This document shows positions 1 through 8,556 of a DNA stretch of 64,000 nt, in pieces. The stretch's first letter is position 1. Every line of letters begins with the position of its first letter. Origin of the DNA: Streptomyces varsoviensis. Lineage in GTDB: Bacteria; Actinomycetota; Actinomycetes; Streptomycetales; Streptomycetaceae. The stretch covers positions 186,001-250,000 of the forward strand of contig NZ_JOBF01000001.1 of NCBI RefSeq assembly GCF_000718635.1, in the 5' to 3' direction. The notes below the pieces were generated by a model. It was not told where the DNA came from. It saw only the letters and a program-made list of their open reading frames with translations, and made no database searches. The translations under genes and the position numbers were made by a program.

Positions 1-2
1 AC

Positions 3-1238
3 GCCTACGCGACGAGCCCCGAGCTGATGATCGTCGCCCGCGCCCTGCTGGGCATAGCGGGTGCGACGCTGATGCCGTCCACCCTCGCCCTGATCCGTAA
101 CATCTTCCACGACCCCAAGGAACGCAGCCTCGCCGTCGGCATCTGGGGCGCCATGGCCTCGGCCGGCGCGGCCGTCGGGCCGGTCGTCGGCGGCTTCCTG
201 CTCGGCCACTTCTGGTGGGGCTCGGTCTTCCTGATCAACCTGCCCGTGATGGTCGTCCTCGTGGTCGTCGGCATCAAGCTGCTGCCCGAGTCGCGCGACC
301 CGTCGCCCGGCCCCTGGGACCTCGGCAGCGTCGCCCTGTCGCTAATCGGCATCGTCGGCGTCGTCTACACCATCAAGGAGGCCGCCGCGCACGGCATGCG
401 CTGGGACATCGCGGCGGCGGGCGTGATCGGCGTACTGGCCCTGCTCTGGTTCGTACGGCGCCAGCTCCGGCTGCCCGCGCCGCTGCTGGACATGCGCCTC
501 TTCCACCACCGCGGCTTCTCCGGAGCGGTCCTCGCCGACCTGCTGACCATCCTCGGCCTGTCCGGGCTCGTCTTCTTCCTCTCCCAGTTCCTGCAACTGG
601 TCCAGGGGCGCGGCCCCTTGGAGGCGGGCCTCGCCGAACTGCCCGCCGCCGTGGGGGCCGTCACCGCCGGGCTGCTCGCCGGCAAGGTCGCCCGCCGCTA
701 CTCCGTACGCGGCGTCGTCGCCGGCGGCCTGGGCGCGATCGCGGTCTCCCTGGCCGTACTGATCTGGCTGCACGGCGACATGCCGTACCCGATCCTCGGG
801 GCGGTGCTGCTCGTCGTCGGCACCGGGGCCGGGTTCTCCTTCACCGTCACCGCCGACGTGATCCTCTCCAGCGTGCCCAAGGAGCAGGCCGGCGCGGCCT
901 CGGCGGTCTCCGAGACCGCGTACGAGCTCGGCGCGGCCCTCGGCATCGCCCTGCTCGGCTCGATCGTCACCGGCGTCTACCGCGGCTTCGGCGTCCCGGA
1001 CGGGGTGCCGGGGTCTGCCGTCGCCGACGCCCACGAGTCTTTGGGGGGCGCGGTCGAGTCCGCCGCCACTCTCCCGCCGGAGAAGGGTGCGGCCCTTCTC
1101 GCCTCGGCGCAGGACGCCTTCACGGAAGGGCTGCGGTTCGCGGCGGCGGCCGGGGCCGCGGTCCTTTTCGCCACCGCGGTGGCGGCGTGGTTCCTGCTGC
1201 GAGGGCAGCGCCTGGAGGATGCCCCCGCCGACCATTGA
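3..1238 (+). CDS. MFS drug-efflux transporter, DHA2/EmrB-QacA type (5' end outside window)
   Basis: This is a proton-driven multidrug or metabolite exporter of the 14-helix DHA2 family, seen from about helix 4 onward; the frame is already open at base 3, so the start lies upstream of the window. The visible part has about ten hydrophobic segments, an early membrane motif (RALLGIAGATLMPSTLAL) and a PVVGGFLLGHFWW segment typical of motif C. It ends with a hydrophilic tail after a last helix near 1150-1200. Its 3' end faces a hydrolase frame on the other strand. It could export the product of the neighbouring enzyme cluster, but it may simply be a generic efflux pump. Confidence 0.88.
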   Translation, partial: AYATSPELMIVARALLGIAGATLMPSTLALIRNIFHDPKERSLAVGIWGAMASAGAAVGPVVGGFLLGHFWWGSVFLINLPVMVVLVVVGIKLLPESRDPSPGPWDLGSVALSLIGIVGVVYTIKEAAAHGMRWDIAAAGVIGVLALLWFVRRQLRLPAPLLDMRLFHHRGFSGAVLADLLTILGLSGLVFFLSQFLQLVQGRGPLEAGLAELPAAVGAVTAGLLAGKVARRYSVRGVVAGGLGAIAVSLAVLIWLHGDMPYPILGAVLLVVGTGAGFSFTVTADVILSSVPKEQAGAASAVSETAYELGAALGIALLGSIVTGVYRGFGVPDGVPGSAVADAHESLGGAVESAATLPPEKGAALLASAQDAFTEGLRFAAAAGAAVLFATAVAAWFLLRGQRLEDAPADH

Positions 1239-2480
1239 CGCTGCCCTGGCCTGGCCATTTTGCCGTCTGCGGGTCCGTCGTGGCTGGTCGCGCAGTTCCC
1301 CGCGCCCCTTTGGGGCTCGGGGGGTTGAGGCGCGGTGTCGGCTGCGGGTGCGTCGTGGCTTGGCGCAGTTCCCCGCGCCCCTTTGGGGGCTGGGTGGGTG
1401 AGGCCGGGGGTTGGGTGCGGGTCCGTTGTGGTTGATCGCGCAGTTCCCCGCGCCCCTTTGGGCTTCGGGGGGCTGAGGCCGGGGAATAGGTGCGGGTCCG
1501 TTGTGGTTGATCGCGCAGTTCCCCGCGCCCCTTTGGGCTTCGGGGGGCTGAGGCCGGGGAATAGGTGCGGGTGCGTCGTGGCTGGTCGCGCAGTTCCCCG
1601 CGCCCCTTTGGGGGCTGGGTGGGTGAGGCCGGGGGCTGGTCGCGCGGTTCCCCGCGCTCCTTCGGCGGACCGGTCGGAGGTTGTTGAGGTAGGACGCCAC
1701 CGCCTGGGCGTAGTCCTCGGGGGCGTCGTCGTGGAGCCAGTGGCCGCAGGCGGGGAACTCCAGCAGTTTCACGCCTGGCCGCCGGGCCGTCATCTCGTGG
1801 GCGTGGGCGGCGGAGAGCATGAAGCTGTGCTCGCCGTGGAGGAGGAGGGCGGGGCAGGAGGAGGCGAGCCAGCGGGGCCAGTGGTCGCCGGTTGTGGCTC
1901 GCTGGGACTCCATCATGTCGGCGGAGTCGAAGAGCAGCCGCCAGCCGTCGCCGTCCGGTTCCGCGCTGTCGAGGAAGTACGCGGGGTCGGGGATGCCGCG
2001 CGCGGCGATCGCCTCGCCCAGCGCCTCGCGGCTGTCCGCCCGTACCGGCCAGTCGGAGACGTCGAGTACGGGGTGGGCCACCTCGGGCGGCTGGTTGACC
2101 GCGCCCATGTCCTCGATGACCAGGGCCCGTACCAGCTCCGGGCGCGCCGCCGCGAGGGCGTAGGCGACGAGGCCGCCCATCGAGTGCCCGACCACCGGCA
2201 GCGGCGCGATGCCCAACTCCTCGATCAGGGCGGCGGCGTCGGCCGCGTACTCGTCCGTGGAGAAGGGGCCGCCGCCCTCGCTCAGCCCGTGCCCGCGCTG
2301 GTCGAGCGCGATCAGGCGGTGGCGCGGGGCGAGGGCGGCGGCGAGCGGGGCGTACGAGCGGGCGCGGCCGAAGTGGCCGTGCAGGGCCAGCACGGGCGCG
2401 CCCGGCCCGCCGAAGTCGAGGAAGCTCAGCCGGCGGCCGCGCAGCGTGCGGAAGGAGGGGGAGGGTGAGGCGGAGTTCAT
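342..2480 (-). CDS. Alpha/beta-fold hydrolase with repeat-derived read-through C-terminus
   Basis: The first 265 or so residues (2480 down to about 1670) form a complete alpha/beta hydrolase: oxyanion region LHGHFGRA, nucleophile elbow VVGHSMGGL (Ser), an acid region near LLLHGEHS and the catalytic His in FPACGHWLHDD. The start ATG at 2480 is preceded by a purine-rich AGGGTGAGGCGG. After the last helix (ASYLNNL) there is no stop. The frame runs through the 75-bp array, giving 25-residue repeats such as PRPQPPEAQRGAGNCA, and then antisense through most of the MFS gene to a stop at 342. The functional protein probably ends near 1670. A lost stop, a frameshift or a sequencing error in the repeats are all possible. 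The substrate is unknown. Confidence 0.6.
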   Translation of the reverse strand: MNSASPSPSFRTLRGRRLSFLDFGGPGAPVLALHGHFGRARSYAPLAAALAPRHRLIALDQRGHGLSEGGGPFSTDEYAADAAALIEELGIAPLPVVGHSMGGLVAYALAAARPELVRALVIEDMGAVNQPPEVAHPVLDVSDWPVRADSREALGEAIAARGIPDPAYFLDSAEPDGDGWRLLFDSADMMESQRATTGDHWPRWLASSCPALLLHGEHSFMLSAAHAHEMTARRPGVKLLEFPACGHWLHDDAPEDYAQAVASYLNNLRPVRRRSAGNRATSPRPHPPSPQRGAGNCATSHDAPAPIPRPQPPEAQRGAGNCAINHNGPAPIPRPQPPEAQRGAGNCAINHNGPAPNPRPHPPSPQRGAGNCAKPRRTRSRHRASTPRAPKGRGELRDQPRRTRRRQNGQARAASMVGGGILQALPSQQEPRRHRGGEKDRGPGRRREPQPFREGVLRRGEKGRTLLRRESGGGLDRAPQRLVGVGDGRPRHPVRDAEAAVDAGDDRAEQGDAEGRAELVRGLGDRRGRAGLLLGHAGEDHVGGDGEGEPGPGADDEQHRPEDRVRHVAVQPDQYGQGDRDRAQAAGDDAAYGVAAGDLAGEQPGGDGPHGGGQFGEARLQGAAPLDQLQELGEEEDEPGQAEDGQQVGEDRSGEAAVVEEAHVQQRRGQPELAPYEPEQGQYADHARRRDVPAHAVRGGLLDGVDDADDAD
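1281..1668. repeat. Tandem array of about 75-bp units with a CGCAGTTCCCCGCGCCCCTT core
   Basis: Six copies of the core begin at about 1291, 1364, 1439, 1514, 1589 and (degenerate) 1643. Spacings are 73, 75, 75, 75 and 54 bases. The units at 1439 and 1514 are almost identical across all 75 bases. From memory, this core is a very common intergenic repeat in Streptomyces genomes. Here it fills the gap between two convergent genes, and its 75-base period keeps the minus-strand reading frame open. Confidence 0.85.
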
Positions 2481-2521
2481 CCGCCTCACCCTAGGAGTTC
2501 CCCTACGGGCGCGCGCGGGGA

Positions 2522-3094
2522 TTACGCGGGGCTCCCCACGTCCGCCGTCGCGCACTGGCGCAGCACTCCCGTCACGCCGGTCAGCGCGTGGAGTTCGCCG
2601 ATCATGCGGACGATCCGTGGGTACGCGCCGGAGTCGGCGCCGTCGTCGAGGAGGCCGCCCCCGGAGACCACCGCCTGGGTGGGCGCGGTGACGCAGCCCA
2701 GGGTGCGGGCGACCGCGCGCAGGTGGTCGCAGGCGGAGACGGCCGTCAGGGACGCGCCGACCGCGACGACGCCGACGGGCTTGCCGCGCAGCGCGTCCTC
2801 GCGCAGGTGGTCGAGGCAGTTCTTGAGGATGCCCGAGTAGCTGCCGTGGTAGCAGGGGGTCACCCAGATCATGGCGTCGGCCTCGGCGGCCTGTATCTGG
2901 ACGTCGGCCAGGTTGGCGCCGTCGGGGTCCGCGTGCAGCAGCGGCAGCGGGTGTTCGGCGAGGTCGCGCAGGACGGGCCGGCCGCCGGCCGCGGCGATGT
3001 CGCGGCAGACCAGCTCCGCCACGGAGCGGGTGCGCGAGGCGTGGGCGGCGGCCCCGGCCAGGACCAGCATCCGGCGGGGCTCGGCGGTGATCAC
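2522..3094 (-). CDS. NADPH-dependent FMN reductase
   Basis: This flavodoxin-fold flavin reductase of 190 residues (SsuE/ArsH-like family) makes reduced FMN with NAD(P)H. Recognisable parts are an N-terminal beta strand (MLVLAGAAAHASRT), WVTPCYHGSYSGILKNCLD for flavin binding and the loop GKPVGVVAVGAS. The GTG start shares four bases (GTGA) with the stop of the upstream monooxygenase gene, so the two are translationally coupled. The obvious role is to supply reduced flavin to that HpaB-type monooxygenase. The usual HpaB partner is an unrelated HpaC-type reductase, so this pairing is a variant. Confidence 0.82.
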   Translation of the reverse strand: MITAEPRRMLVLAGAAAHASRTRSVAELVCRDIAAAGGRPVLRDLAEHPLPLLHADPDGANLADVQIQAAEADAMIWVTPCYHGSYSGILKNCLDHLREDALRGKPVGVVAVGASLTAVSACDHLRAVARTLGCVTAPTQAVVSGGGLLDDGADSGAYPRIVRMIGELHALTGVTGVLRQCATADVGSPA

Positions 3095-4578
3095 GAGTGG
3101 GCCTCCTGCGGGGTCGCGCCGGGGGCCGTGCCCGTCCCGCGCGGCGCGGGGCGCAGGGCGCGGTCCACGGTCTCCAGCAGCGGGGTGGTGCGGTAGCCGA
3201 AGTACTGGGCCGCGGCCAGCCGGACCGGGTCGCCGGAGTGGTAGCGCTCGTACTGCATCTGCCGCTGTCCGAACGCGCTGCCCGTGGCGTCCCAGGCGAG
3301 CTTGAGCAGCCGGACGCGGTGTTCGGCGGGCACGCCGTCCGCGCCGCGGAAGAAGCGTTCGATGGCGGGCCACAGCTCGCTGTTCAGGTCCTCTTCGGAG
3401 GGGGTGCTGAGCAGGCTGCCGCCGCCCAGGAGTTGGATGACCTCGATCATGCGGCTCGTCATCCGCGGGAAGTGGTAGCGCAGCGCGAGCACCGGGGCGA
3501 TCGCCGGGGTGAGCGTGGCCCACTCGCTCATCTCGGCGTCGGCCTCGGCGGCGAGGATGCCGGCCTTCGCCAGCTCCAGGGAGCCCAGCACCTCGCCGAG
3601 CATCTCCTGGACGTGCAGGAAGGAGTTGGTGCCGGACATCTCGGCGAGCGCGACGGCGATGCCGGTCAGCAACTCGGCCTTGACGGCGCCGCGCACGATG
3701 CCGTGCTGGCCGGTGTGGTGGCGCGCGGTGGTCACGTCGTACATGCGGTTGGCGGCGTCGACGTCGCCGTGGAAGAAGACCCGGTCCCACGGCACGAGGA
3801 CGTCGTCGAAGACGCACGTCGCGTCGATCTCCTCGAACGGCGCCAGCGGGGTGCTGACCAGCCGGTCCGGGTCGGTGACCAGGGGTTCGCGGCAGACGAT
3901 CCGCAACCCGGGGGTGGCGACGGGCACGGCGAAGGCGACGGTGTACGCCTCGTCGCCGGGGTGGTACTTGGGCAGCGGGAAGACGACGATCTCGTCGGCG
4001 ACCGGCACCAGCGTGCCGATCAGCTTCGCGCCGCGCACCACGATGCCCTCGCTGGTCTCGCGGACGATCCGCAGATGGACGTACGGGTCGTCCTGCTCGC
4101 TGGAGGAACGGGCGCGGCTGAGCGGCGGGTTGATGGCGGCGTGCGAGAGGAACCGGTCGCTCGCCAGGCACGCGGTGTGGAACGCGGCGACGTTGCGGCC
4201 GAAGCGCGGGTCGGCCCGGTCGAAGAAGCCGCTCGCCGACGCGAAGGCGGTGACCACGGCGTTCACGAAGTCCGGTGACCGGCCGACCAGTCCGAAGGTG
4301 GCCTCGGCGGTGGTGCGGAACGCGGCGCCGCGCCGCCGCAGGGTCCGCGCGTCGCGCGGCACGGCCAGCGACATGGGGTAGCGCTCGCCGCCGTTCTCGT
4401 AGGTGAGGACATCCCGCAGGACCGGGTCGTGCTGCTGGTCGTAGAGGCGGGCCACGGTGTGCGCGGCCGAGGCCAGGACCGGCTCGGCGAGCACGTCGTC
4501 GACGCGTTTGCCGCCCAGCCACACCTCGCGCCCGTCCCGCAGCCCGCCGAGGTATTCGGCTCCCGTACGGATCGTCAT
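3091..4578 (-). CDS. HpaB-family (4-hydroxyphenylacetate 3-hydroxylase-like) flavin monooxygenase
   Basis: This 495-residue protein resembles the oxygenase component of two-component flavin monooxygenases with an acyl-CoA-dehydrogenase-like fold. Family features include RTGAEYLGGLRDGREVWLGG at the N-terminus, SHAAINPPLSR, VVRGAKLIGT, the DVLVPWDRVF stretch and IQLLGGGSLLSTPSE near the C-terminus. Relatives hydroxylate phenols, and some act on amino-acid derivatives; the substrate here cannot be read from sequence. The ATG at 4578 overlaps the stop of the PLP-enzyme gene (ATGA). The downstream FMN reductase also overlaps, so all three are probably made from one message. Confidence 0.85.
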   Translation of the reverse strand: MTIRTGAEYLGGLRDGREVWLGGKRVDDVLAEPVLASAAHTVARLYDQQHDPVLRDVLTYENGGERYPMSLAVPRDARTLRRRGAAFRTTAEATFGLVGRSPDFVNAVVTAFASASGFFDRADPRFGRNVAAFHTACLASDRFLSHAAINPPLSRARSSSEQDDPYVHLRIVRETSEGIVVRGAKLIGTLVPVADEIVVFPLPKYHPGDEAYTVAFAVPVATPGLRIVCREPLVTDPDRLVSTPLAPFEEIDATCVFDDVLVPWDRVFFHGDVDAANRMYDVTTARHHTGQHGIVRGAVKAELLTGIAVALAEMSGTNSFLHVQEMLGEVLGSLELAKAGILAAEADAEMSEWATLTPAIAPVLALRYHFPRMTSRMIEVIQLLGGGSLLSTPSEEDLNSELWPAIERFFRGADGVPAEHRVRLLKLAWDATGSAFGQRQMQYERYHSGDPVRLAAAQYFGYRTTPLLETVDRALRPAPRGTGTAPGATPQEAHS

Positions 4579-5651
4579 GCCTGCGCTCCCATCGCCACTT
4601 GGCCCGTCCCCGCCGCGCCCTCGTCCTCGCCGCCGAGCGGACTCGGCGCGTGCAGCGGCGTACGGGCGTGGTGCAGCAGGTCGCCGCTGGTGCGCCAGAG
4701 GACCTCCGGCGGGGTGCCGTGCTCGCGCAGCCACTGGTCGTCATAGGTCTCGTACAGATAGTTGGCGCCGGTGTCCGGGGCTATCGCGAGCACCGGCGCG
4801 CCGGGGTGCGCGGCGGCGTAGGCGAGGGCCGCGAAGACCGCGGCGCCGCCGGACTCGCCCAGCAGCAGCCCCTCCTCGGCGGCCAGCACCCGGCAGACCG
4901 ACAGGGCCTCGGTGTCGGCGACCCGGTGCAGCGAGTCGATCGCCTGGGGCCGGAGGTTGCCGGGGCGCCAGCTCAGGCCGATGCCGCGCATCTTGTACGG
5001 CTCGAAGCGGTGGCCGAAGGCGGCCGAGCCGACCGCGTCGACCGCGCGGACGTGCAGGTCCGGGAACTGCTCGCGGAGTCCGGCGCTCAGCCCGCTCAGG
5101 TGCCCGCCGGTGCTGACGGTCGCGACGAGCGCGGCCAGTTGGTCGAAGTCCTTGGTGATCTCGCGGGAGGTGTGCAGCCGGTGCGCCCGCGGGTTGTCGG
5201 GGTTGTTGTACTGGTCCAGGGTGTGGGCGCCGGGGAGGTCCTGGACCAGCCGGCGCACCCGGCGGATGCGGGCCGCCTGGTAGCTGCCGTCCGCGTCCGG
5301 CCGCGTGACCATGTCGATCTCGGCGCCGAGGCTCGTGGCGTAGGAGAGCACGGACTGGGGCGTCTTGGGGTCGACGACGAGGATGATCCGGTAGCCCTTG
5401 ACCGCGCCGATCAGGGCCAGGGACTTGCCGAGGTTGCCGGAGGTCGATTCGACGAGCGTCGCCCCCGGCCGCAGCCGGCCCTCGTGTTCGGCCTGTTCGA
5501 CCATGTGCAGGGCGGCGCGGTCCTTGATGCTGCCCGACGGGTTGACGCCCTCCAGCTTCACGTAGACGCGGTCCTGCGGCCGGGGCAGCAGCCGGCGCAA
5601 CCGGACGACCGGGGTGTCCCCGAGCGTCTCCAGCACGTTCTCGTAGATCAC
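4575..5651 (-). CDS. SbnA/cysteine-synthase-like PLP-dependent enzyme
   Basis: This is a fold-type II PLP enzyme of 358 residues. It has the Schiff-base lysine in NPSGSIKDRAA (Lys43), the substrate loop STSGNLGKSLA, a phosphate-binding VSTGGHLSG and ESGGAA near the cofactor ring nitrogen. It resembles SbnA, which joins O-phosphoserine and glutamate on the way to 2,3-diaminopropionate, more than housekeeping CysK: KLEGVNPSGSIKDR and VVDPK fit SbnA. No SbnB dehydrogenase lies beside it, so diaminopropionate cannot be assumed. The last 40 residues are a low-complexity tail. GTG is chosen as start because GAGGAGAAA lies just before it. Beta-replacement of serine or a serine ester is the likely chemistry. 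Confidence 0.8.
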   Translation of the reverse strand: MIYENVLETLGDTPVVRLRRLLPRPQDRVYVKLEGVNPSGSIKDRAALHMVEQAEHEGRLRPGATLVESTSGNLGKSLALIGAVKGYRIILVVDPKTPQSVLSYATSLGAEIDMVTRPDADGSYQAARIRRVRRLVQDLPGAHTLDQYNNPDNPRAHRLHTSREITKDFDQLAALVATVSTGGHLSGLSAGLREQFPDLHVRAVDAVGSAAFGHRFEPYKMRGIGLSWRPGNLRPQAIDSLHRVADTEALSVCRVLAAEEGLLLGESGGAAVFAALAYAAAHPGAPVLAIAPDTGANYLYETYDDQWLREHGTPPEVLWRTSGDLLHHARTPLHAPSPLGGEDEGAAGTGQVAMGAQA

Positions 5652-5713
5652 GGTTTCTCCTCGTGGGGCGGTGCAGGTGAGCCGATGGGGCCGGTGCGGG
5701 GGCCGGGGCCGGT

Positions 5714-6907
5714 TCAGGGGGCGATGAGCAGCCCGCGGTCCAGCGTGGTCAGCAGGCGGTTGCCGGCCGGGCCGACGACGAAGGGGTCCTCGACGTGCAC
5801 ACAGCCGAAGCCGTACTCGTAGTAGGGCGTCTCGATGTTGACGACCGTGCCCTCCCGCAGCTCGTCCGTGCTGTCCGGCCGGATCAGCACCCGGTCGTAC
5901 ACCTCGACGCCGATGCCGTGGCCGACGTGGCTGCGCCGGTAGTGCGGGATGCCCGCGTCGCGCACCGCCGCGACGGTGAGGTCGAAGAGTTCCCGGCCGG
6001 TCATGCCGGGGCGGGCCTGCTCCAGCGCGGCCTCCTCGCCGGCCAGCACGGCCGCGTACAGCCGCGCCAGCCGCTCCTCGGGCTCGCCCAGCGTGCACAC
6101 GCGGGCGATGTCGCACCAGTAGCCGTCCACCACGGCGCCGACGTCGAACCACACGGCCTGGCCCCGGCGCAGCGCGGTGCCGGTGGGCCGCCGCTGGCCG
6201 GCGACCGCGTTGGCGCCGATGCGGATCAGGGTGAAGCGCGGCGTGCCGCCCTGGGCCGCGACGGAGCGGTTGAACTCCCTGACCAGCTCCCGTTCGGTGA
6301 CCCCTTCGCGCATGATGGCGACGGTGGCGAGGATCGCGTTCTGCGCGACGGCCGCGGCGGCGGCCACCAGCTCCTGTTCGCGGGCGGTCTTCACCTGGCG
6401 GGCGTGGCGCAAGTGGGCGGCGCCGGGCACCAGTTGCCAGCCGGACAGCTCCTTGCCGAGCGCGTCGAGGAAGTCCGGCGGCACGCCCTCCTCGTCGACG
6501 GCGACCCGGCCGCCGCCGGGACATGCCTGCCTGACCGCGTGGACGAGGGCGGCGAGCGGGTCCGCGAAGCGGGTGTCGCCGGTCATGGCGTGCAGCAGCC
6601 CGTCGTCGTGGCCGAGGTCCACCTCCTCCGGCAGTTCCCGGTAGAAGGGTCCGTAGCCGATGGCCTCGGAGATCCGTTCGTCGGCGTCCAGGAACTGGTC
6701 GACCTCGCAGCGCCCGCAGATGAACACCGCGCCGGCCCGGGTGTCCTGGGTGAGGACCGCGAAGGCGCGGCCGGAGTGCGGGAACATGTCCAGGTGCACG
6801 CTTTCGACGCCGGTGAGGTACGTCAGGTTCTCCGCGGTGGTGCTCACCACGGCGTCCAGGCCGAACTGGCTCATCCGCCGCTGCAGACGGTCATGGTTGA
6901 GGCGCAT
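5714..6907 (-). CDS. M24-family metallohydrolase (Xaa-Pro peptidase/creatinase-like)
   Basis: This 397-residue protein has the two-domain pita-bread architecture: an N-terminal creatinase-like domain (residues 1-150) and a C-terminal catalytic domain. All five expected metal ligands are visible: two Asp in FDVGAVVDGYWCDIA, His in SHVGHGIGVEVYD, Glu in NIETPYYE and Glu in CVHVEDPF. It should therefore be active. The family includes prolidases, aminopeptidase P, creatinase and ectoine hydrolase, so the bond cut is uncertain. It is the first gene of the four-gene minus-strand operon, 62 bases ahead of the PLP enzyme. The ATG at 6907 has GGAG ten bases upstream. A 45-bp element shared with the asnB upstream region lies about 245 bases upstream. 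Confidence 0.82.
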   Translation of the reverse strand: MRLNHDRLQRRMSQFGLDAVVSTTAENLTYLTGVESVHLDMFPHSGRAFAVLTQDTRAGAVFICGRCEVDQFLDADERISEAIGYGPFYRELPEEVDLGHDDGLLHAMTGDTRFADPLAALVHAVRQACPGGGRVAVDEEGVPPDFLDALGKELSGWQLVPGAAHLRHARQVKTAREQELVAAAAAVAQNAILATVAIMREGVTERELVREFNRSVAAQGGTPRFTLIRIGANAVAGQRRPTGTALRRGQAVWFDVGAVVDGYWCDIARVCTLGEPEERLARLYAAVLAGEEAALEQARPGMTGRELFDLTVAAVRDAGIPHYRRSHVGHGIGVEVYDRVLIRPDSTDELREGTVVNIETPYYEYGFGCVHVEDPFVVGPAGNRLLTTLDRGLLIAP

Positions 6908-7641
6908 GCGTTCCGGTCTCCTCGCTGGTCGTGGGCGGCCGGCGGCAGCGCGGAGCCGGCCGTGCGGCGGCCGGGTCCCCGGTGGCGGGTCCGGCCTGGG
7001 GCGGTGCGCGTCGCCGTGCTCGCGCGGGGCCCGCTCGGCCACGGCGACGCGTGCGGGGCGGTCGGCGGGGGTACGAGGGCGCCGCGTCACCGCCGGGGTT
7101 TCCCCGCGGGAACGGTTCTGTTTCGGGAGCCCTGTCGTGCCTTGTTGTGTGACAGCATTCCTGTGACCGCGTAGAGGGGTCTTGTACGAACGCGACCTCG
7201 GCGGCGCGACGGGCGGGCCGGCGGCGGCTGATCACGCCCCTGCCGAGTGACCGAGATCACAGGTTTTGCCGAGTCGGAGCAGGTCCCACCGCTTCGCGCC
7301 CTCCCGGTTCGGCGCCTCCGGTGCCCGAGTGAGCTGGGCGAATGTCGGCTCGTACGACTGATTGCGGCCAATCCGCGCCCGGAATCGACCGGTGCGGACC
7401 GCTGTCCCCGCCAACCCGCCTGTGTATTCTGCAAATGCCCGCGGAACTTCCGCTGTCGCGCCTGTTTTCGTGCGGCGCATGTTCGGGCATTGGCCGAACG
7501 GCTTCCGCTGCCTTTCGGCGCCCTCTCACACCACTTCCCCCGGCTACGGCTGCCCGCGCGGGGAAATGGGGAAAACCCTCAGCACGGCACGCGTCGAAAT
7601 CCGTACGGACCGGTGTTCCCAAATCCTCGGGGGTATCAGGC
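6908..7641. other. 734-bp intergenic region between divergent operon and AraC gene
   Basis: I see no convincing gene. A 130-codon cysteine/arginine-rich frame at 7247-7645 lacks a family match and a ribosome site and looks random. The region should contain promoters for the M24-led operon (leftward) and for the AraC gene (rightward). It holds one copy of the 45-bp element (7152-7196). It is noticeably less GC-rich than its surroundings around 7240-7640, as regulatory regions in Streptomyces often are. Confidence 0.5.
7152..7196 (-). promoter_or_regulatory. 45-bp element, copy A, upstream of the M24-led operon
   Basis: Read on the minus strand, this segment begins GTCGCGTTCGTACAAGACCC and matches the segment at 8532-8576 (plus strand) at 35 of 45 positions by eye. 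Strict conservation covers GTCGCGTT, CAAGACCCCT and ATGCTGT. Relative to the downstream start codon both copies point the same way, so they behave like a shared promoter or operator rather than a random inverted repeat. The AraC-family protein encoded between them is the obvious candidate ligand. This role is inferred. Confidence 0.5.
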
Positions 7642-8556
7642 GTGAGCAAAGGCCAGTTAGCGGTGGCACACTCGAACGAGCTGGTCTGGAGGTCTTCCGG
7701 ACCGGCGCTGCGCGGCCAGGTGCTGGGATACCGGGGGTTCCTGTTCGGGGCCAGAGGCCCCGGCCGCTGGCTGGTCGCGCCGGACGGCGTCGTCAAGGTC
7801 GTCCTCGGCTTCAGCGGGCCGCTGCGGGTGGCCGACGCGGTCCGGCCCACCCGGCCGGTCACCGCGATCTCCCTGATCAGCGGCGTCCACGCGACCGCCA
7901 CGGTGGGCGAGCGGACCGGCCCGGTGCACGGCGTCACGGTGCTGCTGACACCGCTCGCCGCCTACCGGCTGCTGGCCGTGCCGATGGACCGGCTGGCCTG
8001 CCGGAACCTCGACATGACCGAGCTGCTGGGGGAGCGATTACGCCGGGTCGTCGGCGCCCTCGCGGAGGCGCCGACCTGGGGCTCGCGGTTCGCCCTGCTC
8101 GACCAGCTCCTCACCGCCCGGCTGCTCGCCGGGCCGCGGTGCGCGCCCGAACTCGCCTGGGCCTGGCGGCAGTTGCACCGGACCGCGGGCCGGACATCGG
8201 TACGGCAGTTGGCCGCCGGTACGGGCTGGAGCCACCGCCAGTTGGAGCGCCGTTTCCTGGAACAGGTCGGCCTGCCGCCGAAGTCCCTCGCGCAGGTGCT
8301 GCGGCTCCAGGCGGCGCTGCGCTACAAAAAGCGCGGGATGACATGGGCGGAAGTGGCCGCGGCCGCCGGCTATCACGATCAGCCGCACTTCACCCGCAGC
8401 TTCAAGGCGATGATTGGCTGCACCCCCGGAAGATTTCCCGCGACCCGCGCCGAGACCGGCCGCAGCGGGCCGCTCGACTCCCTTCCCGACCAGTTCATGA
8501 GCGAACTGCTGCACGGCCGCACGACGGCCGTGTCGCGTTTGTGCAAGACCCCTTGA
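7642..8556 (+). CDS. AraC-family transcriptional regulator
   Basis: This 304-residue regulator has an N-terminal sensing domain of the DUF6597-like type (residues 1-200) and a C-terminal pair of helix-turn-helix motifs (about 180-275: SVRQLAAGTGWSHRQLERRF, then WAEVAAAAGYHDQPHFTRSF). The GTG at 7642 follows a G-rich stretch about ten bases upstream. Its last 25 bases lie inside the 45-bp element that precedes asnB. In the +1 frame this stretch would read VAFVQDP, resembling the FVQD C-terminus common in such regulators, so a late frameshift is possible. It probably controls both the leftward operon and asnB. Confidence 0.85.
   Translation: MSKGQLAVAHSNELVWRSSGPALRGQVLGYRGFLFGARGPGRWLVAPDGVVKVVLGFSGPLRVADAVRPTRPVTAISLISGVHATATVGERTGPVHGVTVLLTPLAAYRLLAVPMDRLACRNLDMTELLGERLRRVVGALAEAPTWGSRFALLDQLLTARLLAGPRCAPELAWAWRQLHRTAGRTSVRQLAAGTGWSHRQLERRFLEQVGLPPKSLAQVLRLQAALRYKKRGMTWAEVAAAAGYHDQPHFTRSFKAMIGCTPGRFPATRAETGRSGPLDSLPDQFMSELLHGRTTAVSRLCKTP

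Noticed and set aside
1281..1668. CRISPR-like array (regular repeats)
   Set aside because: The whole 75-base unit repeats, with no unique spacers, no leader and no cas genes. It is a tandem repeat.
4575..5651. Diaminopropionate (siderophore-type) synthesis assigned from the SbnA-like gene
   Set aside because: No SbnB dehydrogenase and no siderophore synthetase are present in the window, so only the enzyme class is supported.
7247..7645. Cys/Arg-rich frame upstream of the AraC gene
   Set aside because: No homology that I recognise, no start context, and it covers the region where promoters are expected.
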